Shown here: piece after piece, positions 46,701 through 56,160 of the stretch
Layout of the letters: each line of letters begins with the position of its first letter
Numbering within the stretch: the stretch's first letter is position 1
From: Saururus chinensis
Taxonomy: Eukaryota > Streptophyta > Magnoliopsida > Piperales > Saururaceae
Reading direction: 5' to 3'
Length of the DNA: 64,000 nt
Assembly (NCBI GenBank): GCA_035235625.1
Contig: CP141144.1
Location: 40,918,014-40,982,013, forward strand
Translations under genes and position numbers: made by a program
Notes under the pieces: generated by a model
Database searches by the model: none
Told to the model about the DNA's origin: nothing
Seen by the model: the letters and a program-made list of their open reading frames with translations, nothing else

Positions 46701-47548
46701 TGCAATTCTTCCCACTCTTGCATCGTCCATAAATCATCCAACACAATCAAACACCTCTTATCCCTTACAATATCTTGAAGGCAACACCGTAATGCTAGGA
46801 AGGACATGTTTGAACGATTTTCTCCTGTAACACACTTTATAAGCTCTTTTGCTACTTTGACAATGTTGAAAACTTTAGAAACAGAAGCCCAACTATGCAA
46901 ATCAAAATGATTTTTTACTCTTTTATCTTGGAAAACAGATCGGGCAAGAGTGGTCTTTCCTATGCCTCCCATCCCCACTATAGGGATCACAGAATAGTTC
47001 TTCTTACTTGAACCACTTGAGGCTAACAACAATTCTATTAGGCTTTCTTTATCCTTCTCGCGACCATAGACTTCGGACTCGTCGACAAGAGGGGCCATTT
47101 CAGGTGCAAGTCTAGTTTGATATGGCATTGAACTCACCCCTTCAATTTCCATTTTCAGTCCAAGGGTATCCGCTTCCTCAGCAAGCTCATCCAGCCTGTG
47201 CAAGACCACATCTATTTTTCTTTTCATGGCTGTACTAAAGTAGATTTTTTGGGCGGATTCAACCGTAGTATCGAAGCAAATGGAGAAATCGCGATTGACA
47301 GCTTTATTATTTGCTGCTCGTTCCAGCCGCAGTCGCTCAGTGTTCATCTCATCTAGGATGTCCTCAATGTCATAAGCTAATTCTCTGATATCCTCCATCC
47401 ATTTATTCGCATTTTTATCGAAGATTCTTCTTTCAGCATCGTTGAGCAAAGCTTGAAATTTTCGCAATTTGCTGTCTAGACTTTTTAGCTCCTCACCAAA
47501 CCCCCAAAAGTGGAGAATCGGACCCAGAAACACAGTTTTGAAAACCAT
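43736..47548 (-). CDS. CNL disease-resistance protein 2 (RGA-like)
   Basis: 1270 residues in one exon. Coiled coil 1 to about 130 with an EDVID-type AYDIEDILDEM (58-68); VYGRE (160-164); P-loop GMGGIGKTT (192-200); kinase-2 CLIVLDDLW (266-274); RNBS-B GSMILITTR (292-300); GVPL (357-360); RNBS-D CFEYLSLFP (414-422); intact MHD (473-475) in NKMHDLVYNLA. About 20 LRRs run from about 545 to 1250, in two blocks joined near residue 780. All NB-ARC motifs needed for ATP binding and switching are present. The start lacks about 22 residues that CNL1 has before its NVFL segment; an in-frame TGA lies five codons upstream, so this Met is the only start without splicing. AAAG-GTAATG overlaps the start and could be a donor for an upstream exon. 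It is the most complete immune-receptor gene here. Confidence 0.93.
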   Translation of the reverse strand: MVFKTVFLGPILHFWGFGEELKSLDSKLRKFQALLNDAERRIFDKNANKWMEDIRELAYDIEDILDEMNTERLRLERAANNKAVNRDFSICFDTTVESAQKIYFSTAMKRKIDVVLHRLDELAEEADTLGLKMEIEGVSSMPYQTRLAPEMAPLVDESEVYGREKDKESLIELLLASSGSSKKNYSVIPIVGMGGIGKTTLARSVFQDKRVKNHFDLHSWASVSKVFNIVKVAKELIKCVTGENRSNMSFLALRCCLQDIVRDKRCLIVLDDLWTMQEWEELQGAFNCCANGSMILITTRSRTLSNVISDRGPYELGVLEDKTCWELFKEKAFRGVDTCIDVTLEKIGKEILKKCKGVPLSVKVVGAIVQGAGKERWESIEKIEFWQTLDGDNDGIFPALKVSYHYLPSHLKRCFEYLSLFPSDYVFQKGELVRLWIAEGLVEVKKGKLLKEIGSEYYEELQRRSLIQKDNKMHDLVYNLACLVSRKFYCRLPNGTEKCKGNIRHFSFLAQHIKVADLEMLLNSKNLRTVLQFQYAPSALWDRFSDWTVLRVLDLSYTAQIELPSSISKLKHLRYLNLSCNYGMKNLPDPVCELYNLQVLNLYGCENFNTLPGDIGDLQSLCELHLVRTSISSLPHSIGKLHNLQVLNLEGCRSLSHLPEDIRYLRNLRELLLGLTPISILPESICMLYSLQVLDLTACENIAQLPKDIGYLEGLKKLNFHCTKILSLPDSIVKITGLQTIGCCIGGCHGDPVTLPPHFGKLINLQTLEEYVVTKETEQGIGELKDMNDLRGRFVISNMENVDSVEQALMTDLKSKKHIEQITFQWSPLLPENNDIGDISLAARDGEVEVKVLEALQPHPATLTSLSLKNYSGGRLPDWMSVVWFSSLKRLEMEGLNNVSRVVGIELPTLKELEIYKCPRLRDVSMVVPEMKYLKVENCRELIKLSLIPSLQDSNSNFSSWLDLPQLEHLKISNCPSFRNITMVVPMLAKLQVKGCSRLNITFPLVPCLLELELESLPYLTSLSDLRNSRVQGLGSVIPLLPQLTLLQRLSIEKCGQLRSLAMGGPPTPTLRDLRISKCQKLESLFEDVVLAGLESLTIMGCPKIKSIPDGVNKLVSLRKLEIDGFPHPQLLPDHHGGFPAALATLRIIGCPTLTSLPKACHLTSLTYLCVYFCHQLVSFSEEGLPPVLTDLWIGFCPKLRYLPKNLYNLKSLQKLRIVKCPLLEGRPEDQLPPKLEQLYISECPKLTRKFQEDDRTYWFELMEHSYVDY

Positions 47549-49458
47549 TACCTTTGATCTTCACTTCTCTCACGTTGAAGAAGAGGCGTTGATGAAACAG
47601 AGTCCAGCAGATCGCGTTGGTCAAGGCCGGGAAACGAAGAATTTGCGAGAGAGGGAAGCCGAATCCGAAATTGTGGTTTAGAGATAGTTGCGGGTGGGTA
47701 GGGCTGGTAATCGGGCCGGCCCAAAGTCCCGTTAAGCCTTAAGTATTCGTAGTTTATTTAAAGGCAAACGGTTATGAATGGGTTACGGGCTAAAAAAAAT
47801 TATTTTTGGCTTCATATTAAAATATAAGTTAAATATATTATAAATTTTAATTATTAAAGTCAAATTTTTATTAAAAATTTTTATTTATTATTTTTTAAAT
47901 AAAAAATAAATATAAATTTTTAAATCTTATTTAGATATGAAACCATCTTAATAAATTAGGCTTATTTAATATATTTTTTAAAAGAATTTTAATTTTTTTA
48001 TCTAATATAATTATTATTTCATATTTTTAAATTATTACAAGGTTAAAGGTAATTTTCTCGTATATATTTATCCCTCATTTTTCTCCCTTTTTTCGCCTTT
48101 TTCTCTTTTCAACATCCAATAATAAAAGGTAGCAGAGAGGTTGTGAATGCCTATAGTCGACCAGCACGGCACAAATAGTCCTTACTTTTCATTTTAAATT
48201 ATATTGCTAGAAGCACCTGTCAAGTTCAGGTGATAAGGTGCTTACTTTCCATTTTAAATTATATTGCTAGAAGCACCTGTCAAGTTCAGGTGATAAGGTG
48301 CTTGAGAGTCATTAAAATCATAAATTCCAAAAGCAGCTTCGTTTTCCAAAGTTTAAAATGGGAGGTAAGGTTTAGTAGCAAATAAAATAGGATAAAAAAG
48401 AGGCACTAGTTTTCAAACACTGACAATCATCGCACTATCTACGCTCTGGATCCCCACATACAGCAGGTCTAGAATGTGATACCAATTAGTTCAAATCTTT
48501 TTTTCATAAATGCCTATCATTTGCTAAATTATGTTTCCAAGTTCAATGATGGATCGAAAGATCTGTTTAAAAAATACACATGAGTTCAGGTCATGATTAT
48601 AAGAAAAGCTTCAGAATGACTGAGGGAAAGTGAGAAAGGCCATAAGATGCCTCAAGTATAAATGATAACAAACTTTAGCACATACTATAAATTCAAATCG
48701 ATTTTTGACGCCCAGCAGGATAAGAAAAATTCAAGGAAGCTATAGGAAATTTCAATTTTGCCTATTAGAGGCATGAATACTATTGCTGATACAGATGGAA
48801 TAAAAATTCTGGAACTGCAAAAGATAAATGTCAGTAGGTAGCTATTTATCTGAACAAGGATCAAAATGACATAGTGAACCTTAAATTGCGAAGACAGTAC
48901 AAGGAAGGGGTTGGGCCATTGAAACATAATTTTGCATTTTATTATTTTTAGAGGTTGTTCCATCTTGACAAGGTTACATAAATAAGTATCACTCACAACC
49001 ACAACCAAAAAGATGTGGTCTATGCAAAAACAGGCTGATCTATAAGAAATAATAATGAATAATATAAATTACTAGTAACAAAGACCAGTGAACATTTGGT
49101 GAAGATTCATAACATTGAACTAATGTTTGAGAGTACAACAGATAGAACAACGCTCCCCTTCTATTACAAAGACAGTGGTAATTAGACTGTGAACGGAGTA
49201 GAATTTGTAGCTCCTGTTCCTCTGGGAAGAAGACACTAAAATCAAAATGCATTTGCGTTATCACAGTAGGTGCAAAAAAAATTGAAATACAGAAAAACCA
49301 ACGAATTGATTTAATCTATAACAGCCTCTCACATATCAACTTCTCTTTCATAATTCATGAATTGATCGTATTCCATCTCAAAACTATAATTCCAATCCAT
49401 GTTTCTATGACATATTACTTATGGCGATGAAAACAAATGCCAGACCCGACTGCAAATG
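47549..49458. other. CNL2 5' flank; AT-rich, hAT-like end, small tandem repeat
   Basis: TAGGGCTGGTAATCGGGCCGG begins near 47699 and resembles the terminal sequence of plant hAT elements, but no matching opposite end or 8-bp duplication was found. About 47790-48060 is very AT-rich. Minus-strand frames at 48685-49264 have no known domain. Confidence 0.4.
48181..48300. repeat. 60-bp tandem duplication
   Basis: The units 48181-48240 and 48241-48300 differ by one base (CTTACTTTTC against CTTACTTTCC). Each holds CACCTGTCAAGTTCAGGTG, itself a short inverted repeat. Confidence 0.97.
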
Positions 49459-49737
49459 TCAACTTAGGCCCCAATCAACTGTGGCATACATTTGTATCAA
49501 TACGTTAGATACTGAAACATCAATTGCAAACTCTGTTTTGATTGCGTACCCATGAATCTCTTTTCTTAGTTTTACGTCACCCACTAACTCGCAAGCTGAG
49601 ATGACACTAGTGATGGTCATCAAATCAGGTAGCACCATGCAGTCCTGCATTGTCAAGAACAACTTCAGCCATTCAAAACTTTGAGTTAAATCTAACAATG
49701 GGTCCTTAGTCGTTAAATCTAGACTAAAAAATGACAA
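49459..49737 (-). pseudogene. PPR protein fragment
   Basis: The frame reads LPDLMTITSVISACELVGDV, then KLRKEIHGYAIKTEF and SVSNVLIQMYA, the pattern of one to two pentatricopeptide repeats (PDxxTxxSVxSAC..GKEIHGYAIKTGF..SNALIxMYA) of the plant PLS/DYW class, whose proteins bind organelle RNA. Only about 60 residues are PPR-like, and no further repeats were found on either side. It begins 38 bases past the stop codon of the hAT transposase, so it may be a fragment captured by the transposon or the locus it landed in. Confidence 0.75.
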
Positions 49738-49952
49738 GTGAGAAAATCAAAATACAAGTGAGAAAAAATTTACCATCAAGGTTCGTCATGTTCAATATCA
49801 GCTCTAGGTGTTAGATTAGGAGCAAATACCGATGAAAGAACCTCTGTCTCCTCCAATGCTAAGGCTTCAAACATTTAAAAAATAACATTAGTTTAATAAA
49901 GCACATATATCAAATAATATTATTAAAACTTTTAACAAGTTGATATATTAAC

Positions 49953-50619
49953 CTTTATATTCACTTTTTAACCAATCTTGGGCACATATTAAAGCTTCCA
50001 CAGTCTTTGGTGTCAATGAACTTCGATATTGATCAATTACTCTACTTCCCGTGCTAAATGCAGATTCAGAAGCTACCGTTGAAACTGGAATTGCTAATAT
50101 GTCTCTAGCCACTTGCCCAAAAATTGGATACTTCTGAAAATTTACTTTCCACCAAGCCAAAACATCAAAATCACCAAACACTTGATTACACCGAAGAACA
50201 TGCTCTTCTAAATATAATTCCAAATTATTCTTCATGGGTAAATTTGATGAGGTTTCTTGAAGGAATTTTTCAAGTCTTTCTACCTTAATGTTCCATGAAA
50301 AATTTAATGAATCTATATTATCACTTCTAGGGGTTTCATGCCTAGCACTACTGCTGATGTCTTCTCCAAAACAAGAATCTAGTGAACCAAAGTTAGCACT
50401 AGATCTAGAGGCATAATCATTATAAAGTAACACCAAAGAACTTTTAACTTCTTCAATCTTTGATTTACCCAAATCTTCACCATAAATTTCTAGAAAATAA
50501 TAATCAAGTGGTTTCATCTTCATGCAGGGATCAAAAACTACAGCCATTACCAATATCATGCATGAGTTTTTCCAATATTTATCAAATTTCTTTAACATTT
50601 TCACAGCCATAGATGACAC
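49953..50619 (-). pseudogene. hAT transposase C-terminal domain (DUF4413 and dimerisation)
   Basis: A 222-codon frame: VKMLKKFDKYWKNSCMILVM near the start and AVVFDPCMKM (hAT-like RNase-H DUF4413); then LELYLEEHVLRCN, FDVLAWWKVNFQKYPI, ARDILAIPVSTVASESAFST, the Dimer_Tnp_hAT hallmark that includes the conserved W and SxxAESAFS; and VEALICAQDWLKSEYK, which splices at AAAG-GTTAAT to the last exon. In the family this domain dimerises the transposase and is required for activity. It reads open throughout, unlike the upstream parts. Confidence 0.92.
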
Positions 50620-50927
50620 AAAAGTGTTCTCAATTCTACACTAATGATCTAATTTTAACTTCAACTCACATATCACACTAAAACAAACATTTGATGTAGT
50701 ATACTTTGTGCTTGAGAAAAGCTTTGTCATATCATAAAACATCTTCAAACCCTCATTTACAACTCTAACATTTTCTCATTCTTCATTAGAGGGCAAATAT
50801 TTATAATTATCATCCAAACTATCCAATCTAAAAAAGGCATTCTTCAACTTCAAAGCCATATCAATTATCATATAAGTTGAGTTCTATCTAGTTTGAACAT
50901 CAAGAATTAGAGAAGATTTTGGTGCTT

Positions 50928-51382
50928 CTAACTGCTCTGCATACAATTTAAACTCTCTCTCAATGGCGAAGCTTTAACATATTTAACGCTCTCATGTATC
51001 TTGTGGACTACATCTTGTACACATGTTAAACCATCTTGAACAATTATATTGAGAATATGAGCACAACAATGCACATGAAAGAAGTTACCATTACAAGGAA
51101 GGTATCTATTTGAAACAAGAACCTTCTTAAGCTCTCTAATTGCAGAGTCATTTGCATAACAATTATCTAATACCATACTGAACAATTTTCTATCAATATT
51201 CCAACCACACAATTTAGAATAAATCAACTTTGCAAAAATTAATGATCCGCTTTTGCAACTTCCATTCATGATCAATAAAATGACAAGTTATGCAAGGATA
51301 TCCAAGATTTTGTAATGAAGTCCAAAAATCTGCAGTAACACTTAAGCGACATTCAAGTTTTCTCAATTGATCCAACACTTTC
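50928..51382 (-). pseudogene. hAT transposase catalytic region fragment
   Basis: This holds LRKLECRLSVTADFWTSLQN (directly against the LTR at 51383), ITCHFIDHEWKLQKR, then KLCGWNIDRKLFSMVLDNCY and HVHCCAHILNIIVQDGLTCV. The TxDxWTS and LDN(C/A)xAND motifs carry two of the catalytic acidic residues of hAT transposases. At least one frame change lies between the two parts (near 51260). It continues the BED-finger piece on the far side of the LTR. Confidence 0.88.
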
Positions 51383-52479
51383 TGTAATGACCTTCATCTC
51401 TAAACCGGTTTTGTTTTCTTTTATTTATCGGTTATCGTGAGGTTAACGCGTTTTCTGATTTATTCGGTGGTTTCGTAAATAAATAGTGTTTATGATGGTT
51501 TAAATCAAAATTAACTTTAAGATTAGTGGTTTTAAGTGATTTTGAAACAAATGTGAATTTTTTAGATTTTTTTGAATTTTTACTATTTTTCCAAAAATTA
51601 GGGTTTTGGCGGGCCCCAGTGGGCCCCACCGTCGAAATTTCAGTTTTTGTGCCAAATGAACCCCGATATCTACTTAAGGTCATACAAAAAATTTTAGAAT
51701 TTTCTTAGACTTAATTAGTGCTCAAATTTATAAAATACTTATTTTTAGCCTACTTTTCCTATTTACACCCCATAACTTACCCATACACACCCCAACCCTT
51801 ACTATAAAAGGTCAAACCTGAGTCATTCCCATTTTGGGAATAGGCTGAGAAGGAGAGGTCAGGCCTAATCCCCAATTAGACCCAGATTAGAAGGTATTTA
51901 AGGTAAACCTACTCTAATTAAACACTAAATCCTAGTTTTCTTCTTAATCTCTTCTAAATCTACCATTTCCCCTTTGTTTCAATTCGTTTTTGGACATCAA
52001 AACTACTAATTTGCATTTTTACTACAAACCCTAGCTTTCAAAATCCAATTTTTATGTTCAACAAGCCCTAGATCTAAGTTTTTAATTAGGGTTTTCTTTG
52101 TTAAAATGATTTTAATGGAGTTTAATTCAAACTCTATGTCTTTGTAAGGTTTTCAAGAAGGGTGACCATCAAATCCAAGTCTAATCAAGGGATAAGGTAA
52201 TGGATTTTCAAATTTTCAGTTTGTCTATGGTAAAACTCTTGATTTTGTGGTTTATTTTGAATGGAGTTACTTGATTTAGTGTGCTAATGGCATGATTAAA
52301 AAATAGTAATTTTTAATCCCGATTTCATAGGGTTTTATCTTATTATGATATGGTTTAGCATTCTAGAAGTCATGAAGGACTTTTGATGGTATTTAGGTTG
52401 TTAGATGTTGATTTGAAGTGTTATCAATAGAGTTTCGGTTTGAAAATGCGAAAGGAAGAAGATGGTCTGTTCTGCCTTG

Positions 52480-52650
52480 TTGGAATTCGAACGGCCCTTC
52501 TGGGCATTCAAACGGCAACACTGTCGGATCGACAGTTTTCCAGTTTAGCCGATCGAACGGCCTACTAGGCGTTCAAATGGCCAAACTGTGAATTTGAATT
52601 TTTCCCGTTTAGCCGATCGAACAACCTGAAGGGCGTTCGAACGGCTACAC
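52480..52650 (+). repeat. ~70-bp GTTCGAACGGC repeats in the LTR
   Basis: Three diverged units, each with CGATCGAAC-GGCC, GGGCGTTCGAACGGC-type words and CAGTTT/CGTTTAGCC. A weaker version is found in reverse at about 1820-1870 in the other LTR. Confidence 0.75.
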
Positions 52651-53877
52651 AGCAAAATTCTATGTTATTCACATGATGTTTATTTCGATAGTTCCACTTT
52701 AACTTGCCAATTTCATATGAATGTGGAGTGTTTTGAGCTATATTATGCTACTGGAAAGGCATGCTATTGAGATTATGAAGTTGAGATATATGATTAGAGA
52801 ATTGTGGAATGACTTATGTTTTGTGGCATGATGTTGGAATTGTCATCTTGAAATTATGAACGGTTGATTCTCTATGGTTAAGCATATTTTCAGTAGGACT
52901 ACAATCTATTAATGGACTGATTTGTCATGATAGAATGTGGTTAATTGATGTGTGAATGTTGGTGAATGTCATGACTCAAGGATGAAATGAATGATCTTAT
53001 ATGTGTTTAGCCTTTGTGGTTAAGTTTTGATTTGAGTTATGTTTTCAATGATTCTTCTCCTATGATTCCCGCTGGAATTCATGATTAGATGTTAATTCAC
53101 ATGTGTAATGTGGTAGTGAGTTAATTTCAAGCATGTTGAAATGCATTGAGTGAAGTACTTCTACTAGGTACGCACACACATGTGGGGGGGTTAAATGATG
53201 ATGTTGAAGCTTGATATTGTGATTATGAATGATGCATTAGGGGCTAATGAGAGCACTTATCATGGATTAGGATTCATGTATGCTTTGCCCACGTATGTAT
53301 CATGCTGCATGCATCATGAAAATGATTTTCCAATTGAGGCTTCATCGAGGTTAATCAAATTTGACCGATTGGATGCAATGTGGTGAAATTGTGTGCCGGA
53401 TTGATCGATCATGGATTAATCGTAAGTTGATTTGTCCGAAAGGACATGTTTTGATTTAAGTTCTTGTGTGGAACGAGTGCACTCCCCGGGTTGAGTCTAG
53501 TTAAATGGAATTATGTGGGGACGAGTTGTGTACTTGTCTTGCGGATTGTGAGAATATTATTATGAGTGTCATCTGGACCCTGAGAATCCAGTGTGGTATG
53601 CCGTGTGCACCCGTTACCACGTGTTCTAGGGTTTCCTGTGTGGAAACTCGGGCTCTTCCCTCCGCAGGAGATGTCCCTGGGCGAACACCCATGCTCTAGA
53701 TTCTCTGTGTGAGAATGGGACATCCTTGGCCAGGATTGTCCAGGGCGAGCAGTCTTTAGGGATTGACAACCCCGATCTTTCTTGAATTCTTGTGTAGAAT
53801 TTTGGACCATGACACGCCTTCGTGGCCTTGTCTATGTTCCCGTCTGTGTGACACTAAATTGTGATTATCCTTGTTGG

Positions 53878-54099
53878 AGGTTGATTATGATATGATGCAT
53901 GATAGAATATGTATGTTAGAGATACATTCATGCAGGTTGATTATGATATGATGCATGATGGAATATGTATGTTAGAGATACATTCATGCAGGTTGTTATG
54001 ATGTGATGCATGAGGGAATATGTATGCTAAAGATACATTCATGTAAGTTATTATGATGTGATGCATGATGGAATATGTATATTAGAGATACATTCATGC
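53878..54099 (+). repeat. 55-56-bp tandem repeat in the LTR
   Basis: Four units start with AGGTTGATTATGAT-like words at 53878, 53934, 53990 and 54045, and share GATGCATGA and GAGATACATTCATG. Counterpart of 532-737. Confidence 0.95.
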
Positions 54100-54766
54100 A
54101 GGTTGATATGATGAGAATGACATTAGGTAGACTATGCACTATGATGCAGTTTTAGGTGATATGTATGTGTGATCAGAAAATGATGCACCTTGCCAATCTT
54201 TGATCTGAATGATTATATTGCTATGCTATCGTGTTTTCGATGTTGATAGCGATATTAAAAACCATTGTTGAGTTTGTTAAACTCACCCCTCTTTCTTGTG
54301 TTTTGCTTTGGGGTTGCGTGGTGCAACACACAGACGGACAGGATCTCCTCTTTGAGGAAAGGTCGGAGATGACTTGGATGTGATCGTGGAGATCGTTGTG
54401 TGACTTATTTTACTTAGTTTTATGCTTTATGTTTAGAACCTTTGTGTAGGGTTCTTTGTTTTGGATTTATGTTACATTTTACAGTTGTGTTTGCTTAAGA
54501 CTTATTTTGAGCCAGTGTGGGCTTTAGTTAATTAAGTATGTGGGTTTGAGATTAGTTGTTTACTTTGTGATAAGCAACTCTCTTTCTTTTCTTCTTATTT
54601 ACTCTTGCTCAAAGGATTGTGCGTACTCTGTATTTCTGTTAAGTCGCCCGTGTTAGGGTTATGTCTTCCGCTAAATCGTTTCTAAATCTTACCATCGTTG
54701 CCCCCGCGCGCTTGACCGGCCCCTGGACCGGGTTCGGCTCGGGTCGGGCATTGCCGGGGCGTGACA

Positions 54767-55238
54767 CTTTCTCCCTCAAAATCTCATATATATGTAAGCA
54801 ATCATTTTTAATAGATTGTCTTGAAACGACCATAAATTGTGGTTGAAGATTCTTTAAAAATCTCTTGAAGACTACATGGTAAACCATAGAAAATGGGTAC
54901 TCATGCACGATAATGGCCTCTGCTAAGTCCCTCTGACTCCTTTCTTGGCTAAACCTAAAGCTTTCTGCATTTGAATTTCCATCGTGATCCTCACTATCTT
55001 TTTGGTAAACTTTGTAATTTTCTTTCAAATGCCTCCATAACCACGTAGTTCCATTTTTACTACCCCCCTTAAGAACTATTTGGCAATAATGACATCTAGC
55101 TGCTTCTTAATCCCCTTCTTTGTGCAATTTTGAAAAATGACTCCAGACCTTAGATGTCAATTTTCGTTTTCCCTTACAATTGTTAGTATTAACTTGAACG
55201 CCAACACTCTCATCGTCATCATATTCCTCAACGTCCAT
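54767..55238 (-). pseudogene. hAT transposase N-terminal part with BED zinc finger
   Basis: From ATG at 55238: an acidic start (MDVEEYDDDESVG), a basic stretch, then a BED finger with KVWSHFSKLHKE, CHYCQIVLKGGSKNG and LWRHLKENYK, i.e. the C-x2-C..H-x4-5-H ligands of a DNA-binding finger. One TAA replaces the expected residue just before EAARCHYC. It runs on through FRFSQERSQRDLAEAIIVHE and FKRFLKNLQPQFMVVSRQSI to LREK at the LTR boundary. The finger would bind the transposon ends. Dead because of the stop and of the LTR that splits the gene. Confidence 0.85.
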
Positions 55239-55259
55239 TGAGTAACTATCAATATTTTA

Positions 55260-56160
55260 TGACATTTATATATTCTGTAATATATAAAAAAATATAGCAA
55301 CAAGGAGTAAGAATTTATCAAAATGCAATCAAGTACATATACATATTAAAGCTAACCAACCACAAAAATCCATACTACTCTTTATAGGACTGAGGAAGTA
55401 GAATATGTTTATTTGCAATCCTCCTTGGTATCCCCTAATATGTATCCAATGTTTGCAAAAAACCCAATTATTGTCACCTAAATTACAAGTCAAATTTTAA
55501 ATGGTCATACAATGAAGTTCACATTCTAAAATCATCATATACAAAGCAAAGAGGAAACATTCAAGATGACTAAAATGTAGAAGGTCCAATTAACAAGGAA
55601 AAGAATGAATGACTTCTACATGCAACAGTTTGAAACAATGGGATAACAAATAGGGAAGAAATTGCAACATGAATGACTAGAATCGGGCCTAAATCCTGCT
55701 ATTTTGGTACAAAGTACTAGGATCTCACACAAGCAATATCCACAAACCTGTATTCAGACCATATTTGGTACGTTTTTTAGTTATTAAAATATTTTATGTA
55801 AATGAAATCAGTTTTTTTATATGATATATATTTATTAGTCTGAAATCTAGCGTTTAACCTGAATAGCTAATATACAGATGGAGGTGAATAGATCCAAACC
55901 CATATTTGCATCTGGATCCTGAAGAGGGAAAACATTTTAGCTCTGCTTTTAATCCAGGCTGGATGTGGATCTCACTAGTATCCAGTCCATATCCAGCTCG
56001 ATTTCAGCCGTAGTGAAAATAGGGATGCATAAACCCTATAGTAAAAGCTAATGAACAAAATAACGTCATAAGGCTTGGAATCCATTTTTTAAATAGATAC
56101 CAAACTGGTGATGATAAGACATCAATATCATTCTACCCTCCATTTTCTTAAACTTACAAC
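55260..56160. other. 5' region of the hAT element and junction to the copia element
   Basis: No gene is seen. AT-rich DNA; around 55880-56000 there are repeated ATCCAGTCCATATCCAG / GGATCCTGAAG-type words resembling the subterminal repeats of hAT elements, though the terminal repeat itself was not found. Confidence 0.4.

Larger units (their letters stand above)
51383..54766 (+). mobile_element. solo LTR (3.4 kb), Ty3/gypsy type, inside the hAT transposase
   Basis: It begins TGTAATGACCTTC and ends GGGGCGTGACA. CTTTC stands at 51378-51382 and again at 54767-54771: a perfect 5-bp target duplication. The hAT coding sequence continues exactly across the duplication. It belongs to the same LTR family as 1-2984. 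There is no gag-pol inside. The long LTR and ends suit a Tekay/Del-like chromovirus (inference). It is young relative to the hAT copy; the perfect duplication suits a moderately recent insertion. Open frames within it are not genes. Confidence 0.95.
49776..55238 (-). mobile_element. BED-hAT transposon, transposase region, split by a solo LTR
   Basis: Transposase-coding DNA runs on the minus strand from an ATG at 55238 (MDVEEYDDDES). A BED zinc finger covers about 55180-55030 (KVWSHFSKLHKE.., CHYC, LWRHLKEN; one in-frame TAA between the halves). Next is an N-terminal core (FKRFLKNLQPQFMVVSR), the LTR insertion at 51383-54766, the catalytic RNase H-like region (SVTADFWTSLQNLGY; LDNCYANDSAIRELKKVL; HCCAHILNIIVQDGL), a hAT-like DUF4413 block and the C-terminal dimerisation domain. 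An 88-bp intron (49865-49952) precedes the last exon (49776-49864, ALEETEVLSSVFAPN..). Extra stops and a frame change between 50620 and 50960 show it is dead. Terminal inverted repeats were not identified. It is of the RICESLEEPER-like class. Confidence 0.88.

Noticed and set aside
53878-54099. Regular repeat array, checked as a CRISPR-like array
   Set aside because: Units are contiguous without unique spacers and belong to the LTR; this is plant nuclear DNA.
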